In this document: positions 8,623-16,284 of the stretch, piece after piece
Position numbering within the stretch: position 1 is the stretch's first letter
Layout: each line of letters starts with the position of its first letter
Source: Actinomycetota bacterium
Lineage (GTDB): Bacteria > Actinomycetota > Actinomycetes > Streptosporangiales > Streptosporangiaceae
Length of the DNA: 40,870 bases
Assembly (NCBI GenBank): GCA_019240215.1
Contig: JAFAYQ010000003.1
Location: 1 to 40,870, forward strand
Direction of reading: 5' to 3'
Notes under the pieces: generated by a model
Database searches by the model: none
Told to the model about the DNA's origin: nothing
Seen by the model: only the letters and a program-made list of their open reading frames with translations
Made by a program: the position numbers and the translations under genes

Positions 8623-9288
8623 TCACGGGGCCAGCAAGCGCAGCACCGCGTCTGCGAACCACACCCGGAACCGGGCCGCCGGCCAGCCGCGCGGCCCGGT
8701 CAGCCGGGTGAACACGGCCGGGTCCATCAGCAGCCAGACGGTGTCGACGGCCGCGGCCCGGCCGAGGCCGTCCCGTACTGACCCGCGGGCGGCCAGCCCG
8801 TCCACCAGCCAGGCGGCCATCGCCTCGCGCTGAGCCGTCATCTGGGCGGCCACCGCGCCGACGTCGGCGTCGAGCGGGGCGGCGTCCAGCGCGGCCAGCA
8901 CCAGCCCGGCCGCGCGCTCAGCCGACGCGGTGAGGACGGCCGCGAACTCGGCCACCAGACCGCGCGGGTCGGGCGCCACCCGGGCCCGGGCCGCCCACTC
9001 CCGCTCGAGCATCGGCACCGGCGCGTCGTCGCCCGCGGTGGCCACGTCGATGGCCGCCTTGAGCAGCCGCGCCTTGGTGCCGAAGGCGGCCTCCACCGTC
9101 GGCACCGACACCCCGGCCGCCGCCGCCACCGCCTTGACGGTGGTGCCGGCGTACCCGGCCGCCAGAAACTGGCCGGTGGCGGCGGCCAGGATCCGGGCCC
9201 GGGTCTGGCGCGCCTGCTGCTGGCGCCGGGCGGACTGATATCGGCGATGGCTTTCGGGGGACTCCACAATTCGATATGGTACGACCAT
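8623..9288 (-). CDS. TetR-family transcriptional regulator
   Basis: About 221 residues. The N-terminal HTH (about 25-75) reads QTRARILAAATGQFLAAGYAGTTVKAVAAAAGVS followed by the recognition helix PTVEAAFGTKARLL; the ligand-binding part is helical and Ala-rich. It is divergent from the VOC gene at 9316, and the shared region holds a palindrome (9275-9289), so autoregulation and control of the VOC gene are likely. The start is uncertain. The ATG at 9288 lies inside the palindrome and lacks a clear ribosome binding site; a TTG at 9294 is possible; a GTG at 9267 would put the whole palindrome upstream, which is mechanistically attractive. Confidence 0.88.
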   Translation of the reverse strand: MVVPYRIVESPESHRRYQSARRQQQARQTRARILAAATGQFLAAGYAGTTVKAVAAAAGVSVPTVEAAFGTKARLLKAAIDVATAGDDAPVPMLEREWAARARVAPDPRGLVAEFAAVLTASAERAAGLVLAALDAAPLDADVGAVAAQMTAQREAMAAWLVDGLAARGSVRDGLGRAAAVDTVWLLMDPAVFTRLTGPRGWPAARFRVWFADAVLRLLAP

Positions 9289-9289
9289 A
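9275..9289. promoter_or_regulatory. Palindromic operator candidate between tetR and VOC genes
   Basis: TATGGT-ACG-ACCATA is a perfect inverted repeat with 6-bp arms. Because of the symmetry, the hexamer TATGGT, which fits the actinobacterial -10 pattern TANNNT, occurs on both strands, so one bound regulator could block both divergent promoters. Confidence 0.65.
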
Positions 9290-9315
9290 GCCAACTATCT
9301 TGCCCTGGAGGGGTC

Positions 9316-9708
9316 ATGACCGACGATCCGGGTGTCGAGGCGACGGTGGCGCGGCCGGGCGGGGTGTCGTACCTGGCCATCCCGGCGCGGGACGTGGCCG
9401 CGTCGGGGCGGTTCTACCAGGCGGTGTTCGGCTGGGAGCTGCGCGGCGACCCGGATCAGCCCAGCTTCAGCGACGGGACCGGGCACGTCATCGGGCACTG
9501 GCGCACCGACCTCGAGGCGGCCGGTGAGGCCGGGGTCCGGCCGTACGTGTACGTCGAGGACCTCGGGGCCACACTGGAGCGCGCGGCGGCGCAGGGCGCC
9601 GAGGTGGTGCATGCTCCGTACCCGGAGGGCGGCCTGACCATCGCGGTCATCCGCGACCCGGGCGGCAACGCGGTCGGCGTCTGGACCGGGCTGGCCCAGC
9701 CCGCCTGA
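9316..9708 (+). CDS. VOC (glyoxalase/bleomycin-resistance) superfamily protein
   Basis: A 130-residue single VOC module, beta-alpha-beta-beta-beta twice: VSYLAIPARDVAASGRFYQAVFGWEL, GTGHVIGHW, then VRPYVYVEDLGATLERAAAQGAEVV and the terminal TIAVIRDPGGNAVGVW. The family covers metal-dependent dioxygenases, isomerases and binding proteins, so substrate cannot be told. The start ATG at 9316 has GGAGGGG at 9307-9313. Divergent from a TetR gene with a shared palindrome, so it is probably that regulator's target, perhaps a detoxification or binding function. Confidence 0.9.
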   Translation: MTDDPGVEATVARPGGVSYLAIPARDVAASGRFYQAVFGWELRGDPDQPSFSDGTGHVIGHWRTDLEAAGEAGVRPYVYVEDLGATLERAAAQGAEVVHAPYPEGGLTIAVIRDPGGNAVGVWTGLAQPA

Positions 9709-9736
9709 GCGACCGGAGCGTGGGCGGCCGCGGAGG

Positions 9737-10184
9737 TCAGGCGTCCAGGCCGGGCAAGCTGCGGCCGCGCTGCTCCTGCCCGGCCTCACCGGCCTCGTCG
9801 TGGTCGGCGGACCGGCTCGGGGCCTCCCACTGCTCGTCGCTCTCGAGGCGGTGCCGCCAGGCCTCACGGCCGTACTCATAGGAGTCGCTGCCGACCAGCA
9901 GCCGCAGCGGCGGATCGTCGAGCCCGGCCACGGCGAGCACGATCCTGGCGACCTTTTCCGGATCACTGTTGGCGACCAATTCGAACCCGGCCATCGCGCG
10001 GGCGGACGCCCCGACCGTAGCCTCGTACGGAGCGCTGATCGGCGGCGTGGTCATCGATGCGCCCGCCCACTCGGTGCGCATCCCCCCCGGCTCGATCACC
10101 GTGACCTTGATGCCGAGCGGGGCGACCTCGGCCGCCAGCGCGCTCGGCGGCGGCCGGGTCGGTCACGAAGAACACTGTGCTCAT
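9737..10184 (-). pseudogene. Internally deleted short-chain dehydrogenase remnant
   Basis: Two pieces of one SDR gene are fused out of frame. The N-terminal start is at 10184 (MSTVFFVTDPAAAER, matching the first beta strand of SDRs, which normally continues into the Gly-rich NAD(P) loop). About 14 codons later the sequence jumps to the family's beta-6 region in another frame: LAAEVAPLGIKVTVIEPGGMRTEWAG, continuing to a C-terminal end at 9737. The Gly-rich loop is broken and the whole YxxxK catalytic segment is missing, so roughly half of a normal 270-280-residue protein has gone. I infer a deletion within GC-rich short repeats. A truncated product of the C-terminal piece could in theory be made, but it could not be an SDR enzyme. 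Confidence 0.8.
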
Positions 10185-10301
10185 CGGAACATCCTCACCG
10201 GCCGGGATTCGCCGGCGGCGCCGGCGAGCTGGTCACCGGCCATCGTGACAGACGCGGCCCGGTTTCCGGATCGGTCAAGACACCCAGTCACGCTGGACGG
10301 C

Positions 10302-10955
10302 CTACCGAGCCCGTTTTTGCGGGCTCAACCGGGGCATCTGTTTCTGGTGTCCAGCCGCCGACCACCGCGTTCCAACCGGTACTGGGCTCGGCTGTTCTCC
10401 TCGATCAGTGCGTTGTTCGCGCTGGCGGGCCTGGCCTGGATCGTCTATGTCGCTGTTTCCGGTGCGAGCTGGGCCTATCTCGGGCTGGGCTGTCTGTGGC
10501 TGGTGCTGGCCGCGTGCCTGATTCCGCAAGCGCGTCAGTTCAGCCGCCGCGAACGACTTGGCTATGACCGGGCGTGGCCGGCGGCCGAGCAGGATGTGCT
10601 GACCCTGGTGAGGCAGGGCCGTAACATCGAGGCGATCAAACGCTACCGGGAGCTGAATCCCGGCGTGGGGCTCAAGGACGCTAAGCAGGTCGTCGACGGG
10701 CTGAAGCCGAGCCCGGGCGGCTAAGTCCTTGTCAACCCTCGTGCTCCACAGGGCGCCCATGAAGATGGCCATGATGCCGCCGAGGATCAGTCCGCCCAGC
10801 GGCTTCCCGAAAAGGCACCAGTAGCCGATGAACCAGACCAGGAACAGCGGCAAGGCGCACAGCACCCACACCTGCCAGTAGTGGTCAGGGTTCCAGCGGA
10901 GAAATCGCTGGACTGCTGCCAGGCAACGACGGACCGGATGATCCAGGCTGGCCAT
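10302..10955 (-). CDS. Small membrane protein, 3' end probably run-on
   Basis: The first about 75 residues look real: MASLDHPVRRCLAAVQRFLRW, then two membrane segments (VWVLCALPLFLVWFIGYWCLF and GGLILGGIMAIFMGALW) ending in a charged TRVDKDL. From there (about 10728 downward) the frame continues for 140 more codons as the antisense of the convergent gene at 10347-10724, with a composition unlike a folded protein. I suspect the original stop was lost and the true domain ends near 10728. There is no ribosome binding site; TACAGT (10962-10967 on the minus strand) ends 6 nt before the ATG, so the mRNA may be leaderless. Confidence 0.55.
   Translation of the reverse strand: MASLDHPVRRCLAAVQRFLRWNPDHYWQVWVLCALPLFLVWFIGYWCLFGKPLGGLILGGIMAIFMGALWSTRVDKDLAARARLQPVDDLLSVLEPHAGIQLPVAFDRLDVTALPHQGQHILLGRRPRPVIAKSFAAAELTRLRNQARGQHQPQTAQPEIGPARTGNSDIDDPGQARQREQRTDRGEQPSPVPVGTRWSAAGHQKQMPRLSPQKRAR
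10347..10724 (+). CDS. Small membrane protein with L7/L12-like C-terminal segment
   Basis: About 125 residues. Two membrane segments (LFSSISALFALAGLAWIVYVAV and WAYLGLGCLWLVLAACLI) are followed by a basic linker and a C-terminal stretch, DVLTLVRQGRNIEAIKRYRELNPGVGLKDAKQVVDGLK. The latter resembles the ribosomal L7/L12 C-terminal fold reused in several actinobacterial small membrane proteins. Function unknown. The start is uncertain: GTG at 10347 is used, with only a distant GGGG upstream. The 3' part overlaps the leftward reading frame ending at 10302. Confidence 0.65.
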   Translation: MSSRRPPRSNRYWARLFSSISALFALAGLAWIVYVAVSGASWAYLGLGCLWLVLAACLIPQARQFSRRERLGYDRAWPAAEQDVLTLVRQGRNIEAIKRYRELNPGVGLKDAKQVVDGLKPSPGG

Positions 10956-11189
10956 GAGGGCACTGTACAGCGAGCAGTTCCCGTGCTGATTTTGATCTCA
11001 GATCGCATTGTGCGGCGGGGGCAGGCGCGGGGCGCTGCTCTTTGCGCCCGCGGGTACGGCGGCAGGTGTCCCGGATGGGTAGAAAATCGGCGGGCCGGTG
11101 CCGGGCGGCTGGGGTGGCGTAGGCCGGAATGCCGACGGCCGCCCGGGGCTCAGGCGGAGCGGCGGGCGGCCGACGGCTTCTTGCTGTTA
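10956..11189. other. Non-coding gap of 234 bp left of adoK
   Basis: It holds the promoter side of the small membrane gene (a CTGTACAG palindrome at 10963-10970 and the TACAGT hexamer), a short hairpin GGGCGC/GCGCCC at 11030-11049, and the stronger terminator-like hairpin listed separately. I see no convincing gene. Confidence 0.6.
11136..11172 (-). terminator. Terminator-like hairpin downstream of adoK
   Basis: CGGCCGCCCG at 11136-11145 pairs perfectly with CGGGCGGCCG at 11163-11172 (10-bp stem, 17-nt loop). It starts 18 nt past the adoK stop codon. There is no U tract, as is common for actinobacterial terminators. Confidence 0.6.
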
Positions 11190-12164
11190 TCAGCTCAGGT
11201 GCTGCGCGACTTCCTTGGCGGCGTCGGCGCCGTAGGCGCTCTCGAAGCGGGTGACCAGGGCGTCCGGCGTCAGCTGGTATTCCTGGGTGCCGACGGTCTC
11301 CAGGACGGAGGCCGCGACCAGGCAGCCGAGCTGCGCCGCCCGCTCGAGCGGGAGCTGCCAGGCCACCGCGGCCAGGAAGCCCGCCCGGAAGGCGTCGCCG
11401 CCGCCGGTCGGGTCGACCGCGTGCACGTCGGGCACCGACGGTACCGTGACCGGCGGCTGGCCGGCCCGGGTGACCCGGGCGCCGTCGGCGCCGAGCGTGG
11501 TGACCTGAGTCTGGACCCGGCCGAGGATCTCCTCGGCGCTCCAGCCGGTCTTCTGCTCGATGAGAGCCAGCTCGTACTCGTTGGAGAACAGGTAGGCGGC
11601 CCCGTCGATCAGCGACCGGGTCTGCTCACTGTTCATCCGCGGCAGCTGCTGGGACGGGTCGGCCGCGAACGGGATACCCGCGCTGCGGCTGCCGGCCGTG
11701 TGCCGGAACATCGCCTCGGGGTCGTCCGCGCCGATCAGCACCAGGTCGACGCCACCCGCCCGGGTGGCGACGTCCTCGATGGAGATGTCCCGCGCCTCCG
11801 CCATCGCGCCCGGGTAGAACGACGCGATCTGGTTACCGTCGGTGTCGGTGGTGCATACGAACCGGGCGGTGTGGTTCTTCTTCGATTCCAGCACGGCGCT
11901 GGTGTCGACGCCGTGGGCGTCGAGCCACCGGCGGTAATCGGTGAAGTCCTGCCCGACGGCGCCGACCAGCAGGGGCTGCAGGCCAAGGCAGCCCATCCCG
12001 AACGCGATGTTCGCGGCCACGCCGCCCTGCCGGATCTCCAGGCCGTCCACCAGGAACGACAAGGAGACCCGGTCGAGCTTGTCCGCGATCAGGTGCTCGG
12101 TGAATTTACCGGGGAAGGTCATCAGGTGGTCGGTGGCCACCGACCCCGTGACCGCTATACGCAC
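11190..12164 (-). CDS. adoK: PfkB-family kinase, AdoK (adenosine kinase)-like
   Basis: ATP-dependent sugar/nucleoside kinase of the ribokinase fold, 324 residues. Residue patterns match mycobacterial Rv2202c (AdoK), which phosphorylates adenosine: IAVTGSVATDHLM at the start, RQGGVAANIAFGMGCLG, CTTDTDGNQIASFYPGAM, IPFAADPSQQLPRM, and the catalytic DPTGGGDAFRAGF, where the Asp is the general base. The usual GAGD anion hole reads GGGD here and GVGD in the mycobacterial protein as I remember it. It sits 3 nt after erpA on the same strand, the same pairing as Rv2202c/Rv2204c, so co-transcription is likely. The start is the GTG at 12164. Substrate is inferred from this similarity; other nucleosides or sugars remain possible. 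Confidence 0.88.
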   Translation of the reverse strand: MRIAVTGSVATDHLMTFPGKFTEHLIADKLDRVSLSFLVDGLEIRQGGVAANIAFGMGCLGLQPLLVGAVGQDFTDYRRWLDAHGVDTSAVLESKKNHTARFVCTTDTDGNQIASFYPGAMAEARDISIEDVATRAGGVDLVLIGADDPEAMFRHTAGSRSAGIPFAADPSQQLPRMNSEQTRSLIDGAAYLFSNEYELALIEQKTGWSAEEILGRVQTQVTTLGADGARVTRAGQPPVTVPSVPDVHAVDPTGGGDAFRAGFLAAVAWQLPLERAAQLGCLVAASVLETVGTQEYQLTPDALVTRFESAYGADAAKEVAQHLS

Positions 12165-12167
12165 CGG

Positions 12168-12515
12168 TCAGTGGAAGGAGTCGCCGCAGGCGCAGGAGCC
12201 CGTCGCGTTCGGGTTGTCGATCGTGAAGCCCTGCTTCTCGATCGTGTCCACGAAGTCGATGGTGGCGCCCATCAGGTACGGCGCGCTCATCTTGTCGGTG
12301 ACCACCGAGACGTCGCTGAACGTGGCGACGATGTCGCCGTCGATGTCGCGGTCGTCGAAGTAGAGCTGGTAACGGAGACCGGAGCAACCGCCCGGCTGCA
12401 CGGCGATACGCAGCTTGAGATCGTCACGGCCCTCCTGCGCGAGCAGGTTGCCGACCTTCGCGGCCGCACCCTCGGTGAGGAGGATGCCCTGAGTGGTCTC
12501 TTGCTGAACGGTCAT
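12168..12515 (-). CDS. erpA: Iron-sulfur cluster carrier, HesB/IscA/ErpA family
   Basis: A-type Fe-S carrier that delivers clusters to target apoproteins. The 115-residue protein has the three conserved cysteines, one in QPGGCSGLRY and two in the C-terminal GSCACGDSF, and the family core (ILLTEGAAAKVGNLLAQEG, then FVDTIEKQGFTIDNPNA). It lies directly upstream of adoK. Start ATG at 12515 with GGGAG about 11 nt away. A 120-bp AT-richer gap separates it from pspAB and likely carries its promoter. Confidence 0.95.
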   Translation of the reverse strand: MTVQQETTQGILLTEGAAAKVGNLLAQEGRDDLKLRIAVQPGGCSGLRYQLYFDDRDIDGDIVATFSDVSVVTDKMSAPYLMGATIDFVDTIEKQGFTIDNPNATGSCACGDSFH

Positions 12516-12635
12516 CGGTATGTAGCTCCCGCCTCGGTTAAGTCCGGAGTGCGCTTACGTACTTGGCTCTCACGCACAACGATAAGCCCAGCGGTCGCAT
12601 TCCGCGCCGCCGGCGTGATTCTTACAGTGCTGGCT

Positions 12636-13217
12636 TCATAGGCCCGGCGCGCCCCAGACCGGGAACCACCGGGACAGGTCCTGCTCGAGCTTGAGGTCGT
12701 TCTCCAGGACGCCCCTGATCTGCAGCTCCAGCGCGCTGTCGCGGCGCTCGCCGGTCAGCGGCGCGAACGGGTAGAACGTGCCCCGTTTGTACAGGTAGAC
12801 CAGGCCCAGCCGCCGCTGCGCGTCGTCGGTGAAGGCGACCAGGGTGCACAGCAGCTGGGGCCCGAAGCCGTTGTCGACCAGGGCCGAGTTGACCGCGTGC
12901 AGGTCGGTCACCAGGTCCTCGACCTCGCTGGACATGTGCGAGCTGACCAGCCAGGTGAACCCGAATGAGTCCTTGGTCACCTCGACCGGCAGCGTGCCGG
13001 TCTTGGCCCCCGACATGTCGAGCAGCTCGCGGACGTCGTTCTCGACGTCCGCGAACGCCCTCCCCTCGACCGGCCGGAAGCAGACCGAGCCGGAGCCGGT
13101 CGGCTTGAACCCGGTCGCCGCCTCCAGCGTCACCGCCGCCGACGGCAGCTGGAACAGCACGTCCAGGTTGGGCTGGACCGGCTTGGTCCGGCCGAGGATC
13201 GTGTCCAGGAAGCCCAC
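12636..13217 (-). CDS. pspAB: PspA-associated protein PspAB
   Basis: A 193-residue soluble protein beginning MGFLDTILGRTKPVQPNLD, with conserved stretches VEVTKDSFGFTWLVSS, DLVTDLHAVNSALVDNGFGPQLLCTLVAF and the C-terminal LEQDLSRWFPVWGAPGL. These match the protein that accompanies pspA, pspAA and htpX in actinobacteria. No molecular activity is established to my knowledge; it is presumed to act with PspA in membrane-stress responses. The GTG start at 13217 is 2 nt past the htpX stop, so the two are translationally coupled. Confidence 0.9.
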   Translation of the reverse strand: MGFLDTILGRTKPVQPNLDVLFQLPSAAVTLEAATGFKPTGSGSVCFRPVEGRAFADVENDVRELLDMSGAKTGTLPVEVTKDSFGFTWLVSSHMSSEVEDLVTDLHAVNSALVDNGFGPQLLCTLVAFTDDAQRRLGLVYLYKRGTFYPFAPLTGERRDSALELQIRGVLENDLKLEQDLSRWFPVWGAPGL

Positions 13218-13219
13218 GG

Positions 13220-14170
13220 CTAGTGCTGCCCCAGCTGGGCCGAGATCTTGTTCAGCTGCTCGATCCGCTTGTCCAGCGACGGGTGCGTGGAGAACAGGGT
13301 CGCGAACTTCGACTGCAGCTGCTCCCGGCTGAGGGCGGGGGCGAAGTAGAAGGCGCTCAGGGGGGCGGCCTCGCGCAGGTCCTTGGTCGGGATCCGCGCG
13401 ATGTTGTCGCTCACCTTGACCAGCGCGCTCGCCAGGGCGGACGGCTGCCCGGTGAGCAGGGCACCGGACCGGTCGGCGGCCAGCTCACGGTAGCGCGACA
13501 GCAGACGGATGAGCAGGAAGCTGATCGCGTACACGACGATGCTGACGACCATGATGATCAGCAGGATCGGCAGCGCGTTCTGGTTGTTGTTGTTGTTCCG
13601 GCGGCCACCGCCGCCGAACAGCTCGCCGTAGAACGAGAACCTGATCAGCAGGCCGGCGATGACACCCAGAAACGAGGCGACCGTCATCACCATGACGTCC
13701 TTGTGGGCCACGTGCGACAGCTCGTGGGCGATGACGCCCTCGAGCTCCTCCGGCGTCAGCCGCCGCATCAGGCCCTCGGTCACGCAGAGCACCGCGTGCT
13801 CGCTGTTGCGGCCGGTCGCGAACGCGTTCGGCAACTGAGTCGGGGAAATCGCGATCCGCGGCTTGGGCATGTCGGCCAGCGCGCAGACCCGGTCCACGAT
13901 GCCGTGCAACTCGGGTGCCTGCTGGGGAGTGACCAGCTGCGCCTGGGCCGAGGAAAGAGCGATCTTGTCCGAGTAGAACAGCGACCCGATCGCGAGCCCG
14001 CCGCCCAGCACCACCGCGAAGAAGATAATGGCACCGTCGGACGCGTGGAACGCGGCCGAAATGCCGATGATCGCGGCGACAAACGCCACGAACACGATCC
14101 CGAGCAGGAACATCGTCAGGCCCATGCGGGCCGTAAGTCCCCGGTCGGGCGCATACCTGGTGCGCGCCAC
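13220..14170 (-). CDS. htpX: Membrane zinc metalloprotease HtpX
   Basis: Membrane-bound M48 endopeptidase that degrades damaged membrane proteins. 316 residues: two N-terminal membrane segments (about 16-40 and 46-66), the zinc site HELSH at 149-153 with the third ligand Glu in SRYRELAADRSGA, and two further hydrophobic segments flanking an Asn-rich loop (RRNNNNNQN, about 190-198). The GTG start at 14170 sits behind a near-perfect GGAGGTGA, stronger than its neighbours', and a 143-bp gap precedes it, so it may have its own promoter besides read-through from pspA-pspAA. It overlaps no gene and is 2 nt from pspAB. Confidence 0.96.
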   Translation of the reverse strand: MARTRYAPDRGLTARMGLTMFLLGIVFVAFVAAIIGISAAFHASDGAIIFFAVVLGGGLAIGSLFYSDKIALSSAQAQLVTPQQAPELHGIVDRVCALADMPKPRIAISPTQLPNAFATGRNSEHAVLCVTEGLMRRLTPEELEGVIAHELSHVAHKDVMVMTVASFLGVIAGLLIRFSFYGELFGGGGRRNNNNNQNALPILLIIMVVSIVVYAISFLLIRLLSRYRELAADRSGALLTGQPSALASALVKVSDNIARIPTKDLREAAPLSAFYFAPALSREQLQSKFATLFSTHPSLDKRIEQLNKISAQLGQH

Positions 14171-14313
14171 CCCGTCACCTCCAGTTCAAGGGCCAGAACC
14201 GGGTCCGCCAGCTCTGGCGTTCATACATTCAATCTATCCAGGTGACGCTGGAAACTGTGTGAACGTTCCCTCTCCATACGCTGAAGGCGCGAGTGGCGAT
14301 GGGCGGCCCCGCG

Positions 14314-14592
14314 TCAGCCGGGGATGAGCCCCTCGTCGGTCATCATCTGGCGAACCTCGGCCAGGCTCGCGTCCTCGTGCGGCAGGATCAGTTCCGACGG
14401 CTCCAGGCTATCCGCCGGGTAGGGCTTACCGACCGCCCGGACCTGCGCCAGCAGCTCATTCAGCGCACGGCGGAATGCGGCCTCGTCCCCCGCGTCGACC
14501 GCGCTCGCCAGCTTGGCGTCCAGCTCGTTGAGGGCGGCCGTCTCGGCGTCGTCCACGCTGAGCTGGCCCTCGCCGAGAATGCGGACGATCAT
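14314..14592 (-). CDS. pspAA: PspA-associated protein PspAA
   Basis: A 92-residue acidic protein (MIVRILGEGQLSVDD, then LNELDAKLASAVDAGDEAAFRRALNELLAQVR and the terminal MMTDEGLIPG), the standard partner encoded after pspA in actinobacteria. Presumed to modulate PspA; the mechanism is unknown. Its ATG overlaps the pspA stop by 4 nt, giving tight translational coupling. Confidence 0.92.
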   Translation of the reverse strand: MIVRILGEGQLSVDDAETAALNELDAKLASAVDAGDEAAFRRALNELLAQVRAVGKPYPADSLEPSELILPHEDASLAEVRQMMTDEGLIPG

Positions 14593-15455
14593 GTCCCGTC
14601 ACCGGCCCGCTGCGGGTCGGCCGACGGGATCGCCGACTCACCGACGTCGGCGGCCGGCAGCGCCTGCTCGCCGTTGCTGCTGCTGGCCGGGCGGGCCTGC
14701 TGAGCGGAGCCGGCGGGCGCCTCGCCCGCACCGGCCTCCAGCTCACCGGCGGAACCGCTGCCGAGCTCACCCTTGAGCTTCTGCAGCTCGAACTCGACGT
14801 CGTTGCTGGCGCCCATCCGGTCCAGCTCGACCTGGATGTCGTCCCGCTGGGTGCCGGACATGTCCTCGAGGGCACCAGAGGCGAGCAGCTCGTCGATGGC
14901 ACCGGCCCGGGCCTGCATCTGCGCGGTCTTGTCCTCGGCCCGCTGGATGGCCATGCCGACGTCGCCCATCTCCTCGGAGATGCCGGAGAAGGCCTCGTTG
15001 ATGCGGGTCTGGGCCTCGGCCGCGGTGTAGGTGGCCTTGATCGTCTCCTTGCGGGTGCGGAAGGCGTCCACCTTCGACTGCAGCCGCTGGGAGGCAACGG
15101 TGAGCTTCTCCTCTTCGGCCTGCAGCGACGCGTACTGGGCCTGCAGGTCGTTGAGCTGATTCTGGGCCGACGACCGGCGGGTCAGCGCCTCGCGGGCCAG
15201 ATCCTCGCGGCCGGCCCCCAGAGCGTCGCGGGCCTGCTTCTCCAGCTTGTTGGACTGCTGCTGGATCTGGTTCATCTGCAGTTCGACGCGCTTGCGAGAC
15301 GTCGCGACGTCCGCCACCCCGCGGCGGACCTTCTGCAGCATCTCCAGCTGTCGCTGATATGAGTAGTCCAGGGTCTCACGAGGGTCTTCCATCCGGTCCA
15401 AGGCCTTGTTGGCCTTGGAGCGGAAGATCAGTGTGACCCGCTTCATCACGCTCAT
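14589..15455 (-). CDS. pspA: Phage shock protein A / Vipp1 (IM30) family
   Basis: Peripheral membrane coiled-coil protein that assembles on stressed membranes to limit proton leak. 288 residues: MSVMKRVTLIFRSKANKALDRMEDPRE at the N-terminus (amphipathic membrane-binding helix), then long heptad-rich helices (about 35-220). A low-complexity Gly/Ala/Ser tail (about 225-288) makes it longer than the 220-residue enterobacterial protein. The ATG at 15455 follows AAGGGGACGG; a Met three codons in is an alternative. First gene of pspA-pspAA-htpX-pspAB and divergent from the DUF3043 gene, with a 155-bp shared promoter region. Confidence 0.95.
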   Translation of the reverse strand: MSVMKRVTLIFRSKANKALDRMEDPRETLDYSYQRQLEMLQKVRRGVADVATSRKRVELQMNQIQQQSNKLEKQARDALGAGREDLAREALTRRSSAQNQLNDLQAQYASLQAEEEKLTVASQRLQSKVDAFRTRKETIKATYTAAEAQTRINEAFSGISEEMGDVGMAIQRAEDKTAQMQARAGAIDELLASGALEDMSGTQRDDIQVELDRMGASNDVEFELQKLKGELGSGSAGELEAGAGEAPAGSAQQARPASSSNGEQALPAADVGESAIPSADPQRAGDGT

Positions 15456-15598
15456 AGACGCGGCCGTCCCCTTCGTGCCTGTGCCAATTGGCATCCACCC
15501 TACGCGGTGCCCGTCGTACGGGCGACCATGAAGCGCGCATGATGACCGGCGCGCCGGATTCGCCCGCACTGACATCCGCATCGGCGGGTCCATTCCAT

Positions 15599-15604
15599 TA
15601 GGCT
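15599..15604 (+). promoter_or_regulatory. -10 hexamer, probable leaderless start of the DUF3043 gene
   Basis: TAGGCT fits TANNNT and is followed by exactly 6 nt before the GTG at 15611, the usual distance to a transcription start. No -35 of good quality is visible. Confidence 0.55.
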
Positions 15605-15610
15605 GAGGGC

Positions 15611-16258
15611 GTGTTCCGACGAGGATTCGGCGGGGCGCGCGGCAATTCCGCCCAGGACGACGCGGGCGAGCAGAGCCCGGGCGCCACGCAGACGACAAAA
15701 ACGGCCGAGAAGGCCCGGCCCGCGGCCGAGACGGCCAAGGGCCGCCCCACGCCCAAGCGCAGCGAGGCCGAACGCGGCCGCCGCCAGGGCATCACCGGCA
15801 CCCCGTCGCGCAGCGCGACCTCCGGGCGGGCCGGCGCCAAGGCCAGCGCGGCCGACCAGCGGGCCGACCGGGCCCACCGCAACGAGGCCATGCGCCGCGG
15901 TGAGCAGTGGGCGCTGCCGGCCCGTGACCGGGGCCCGGTCAAGGCGCTGGCCCGCGACTACATCGACTCCCGGCGGCGGCTGAGCGAGTACTACATGTAC
16001 TTGATGATCGTGCTCGTCGTGGTGCTGTTCATCCGGTCCAAGAGCCTGCAGGCCTACACCGAGCCGATCGCGCTGGTGCTGATCCTGCTGGTCGTGGTGG
16101 ACGCGATCTACCTGCGGTTCCGGCTGAACAAGCTGGTGCGGGAGCGGCTGCCCGGGGAGAACACCCGCGGGCTGACCATGTACGCGGTGTTCCGGGCGCT
16201 GCAGATCCGCCGGTTCCGGGTGCCGCCGCCCCGGGTGCAGGTCGGCGACAAGGTCTGA
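15611..16258 (+). CDS. DUF3043 membrane protein
   Basis: A 215-residue protein of the actinobacterial DUF3043 family: a basic, disordered N-terminal 100 residues rich in Lys/Arg/Ala, the family motif (HRNEAMRRGEQWALPARDRGPVKALARDYIDSRR), two membrane segments (YYMYLMIVLVVVLFI and PIALVLILLVVVDAIYL) and a short basic C-terminal tail (LQIRRFRVPPPRVQVGDKV). Usually found beside pspA, as here (divergent). Function unknown. The start is a GTG at 15611 with no ribosome binding site. Confidence 0.92.
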   Translation: MFRRGFGGARGNSAQDDAGEQSPGATQTTKTAEKARPAAETAKGRPTPKRSEAERGRRQGITGTPSRSATSGRAGAKASAADQRADRAHRNEAMRRGEQWALPARDRGPVKALARDYIDSRRRLSEYYMYLMIVLVVVLFIRSKSLQAYTEPIALVLILLVVVDAIYLRFRLNKLVRERLPGENTRGLTMYAVFRALQIRRFRVPPPRVQVGDKV

Positions 16259-16272
16259 CCGGCCCGGCCCGA

Positions 16273-16278
16273 TAGGGT
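16273..16278 (+). promoter_or_regulatory. -10 hexamer, probable leaderless start of the aldo/keto reductase
   Basis: TAGGGT (TANNNT) is followed by 6 nt and the ATG at 16285. It lies only 15 nt after the DUF3043 stop codon, and no ribosome binding site is present. Confidence 0.6.
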
Positions 16279-16284
16279 CGAAGC

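Noticed and set aside
9737..11189. Decayed patch as an insertion or phage scar
   Set aside because: No terminal inverted repeats, transposase fragment, integrase or tRNA end is visible; internal deletions explain it adequately.
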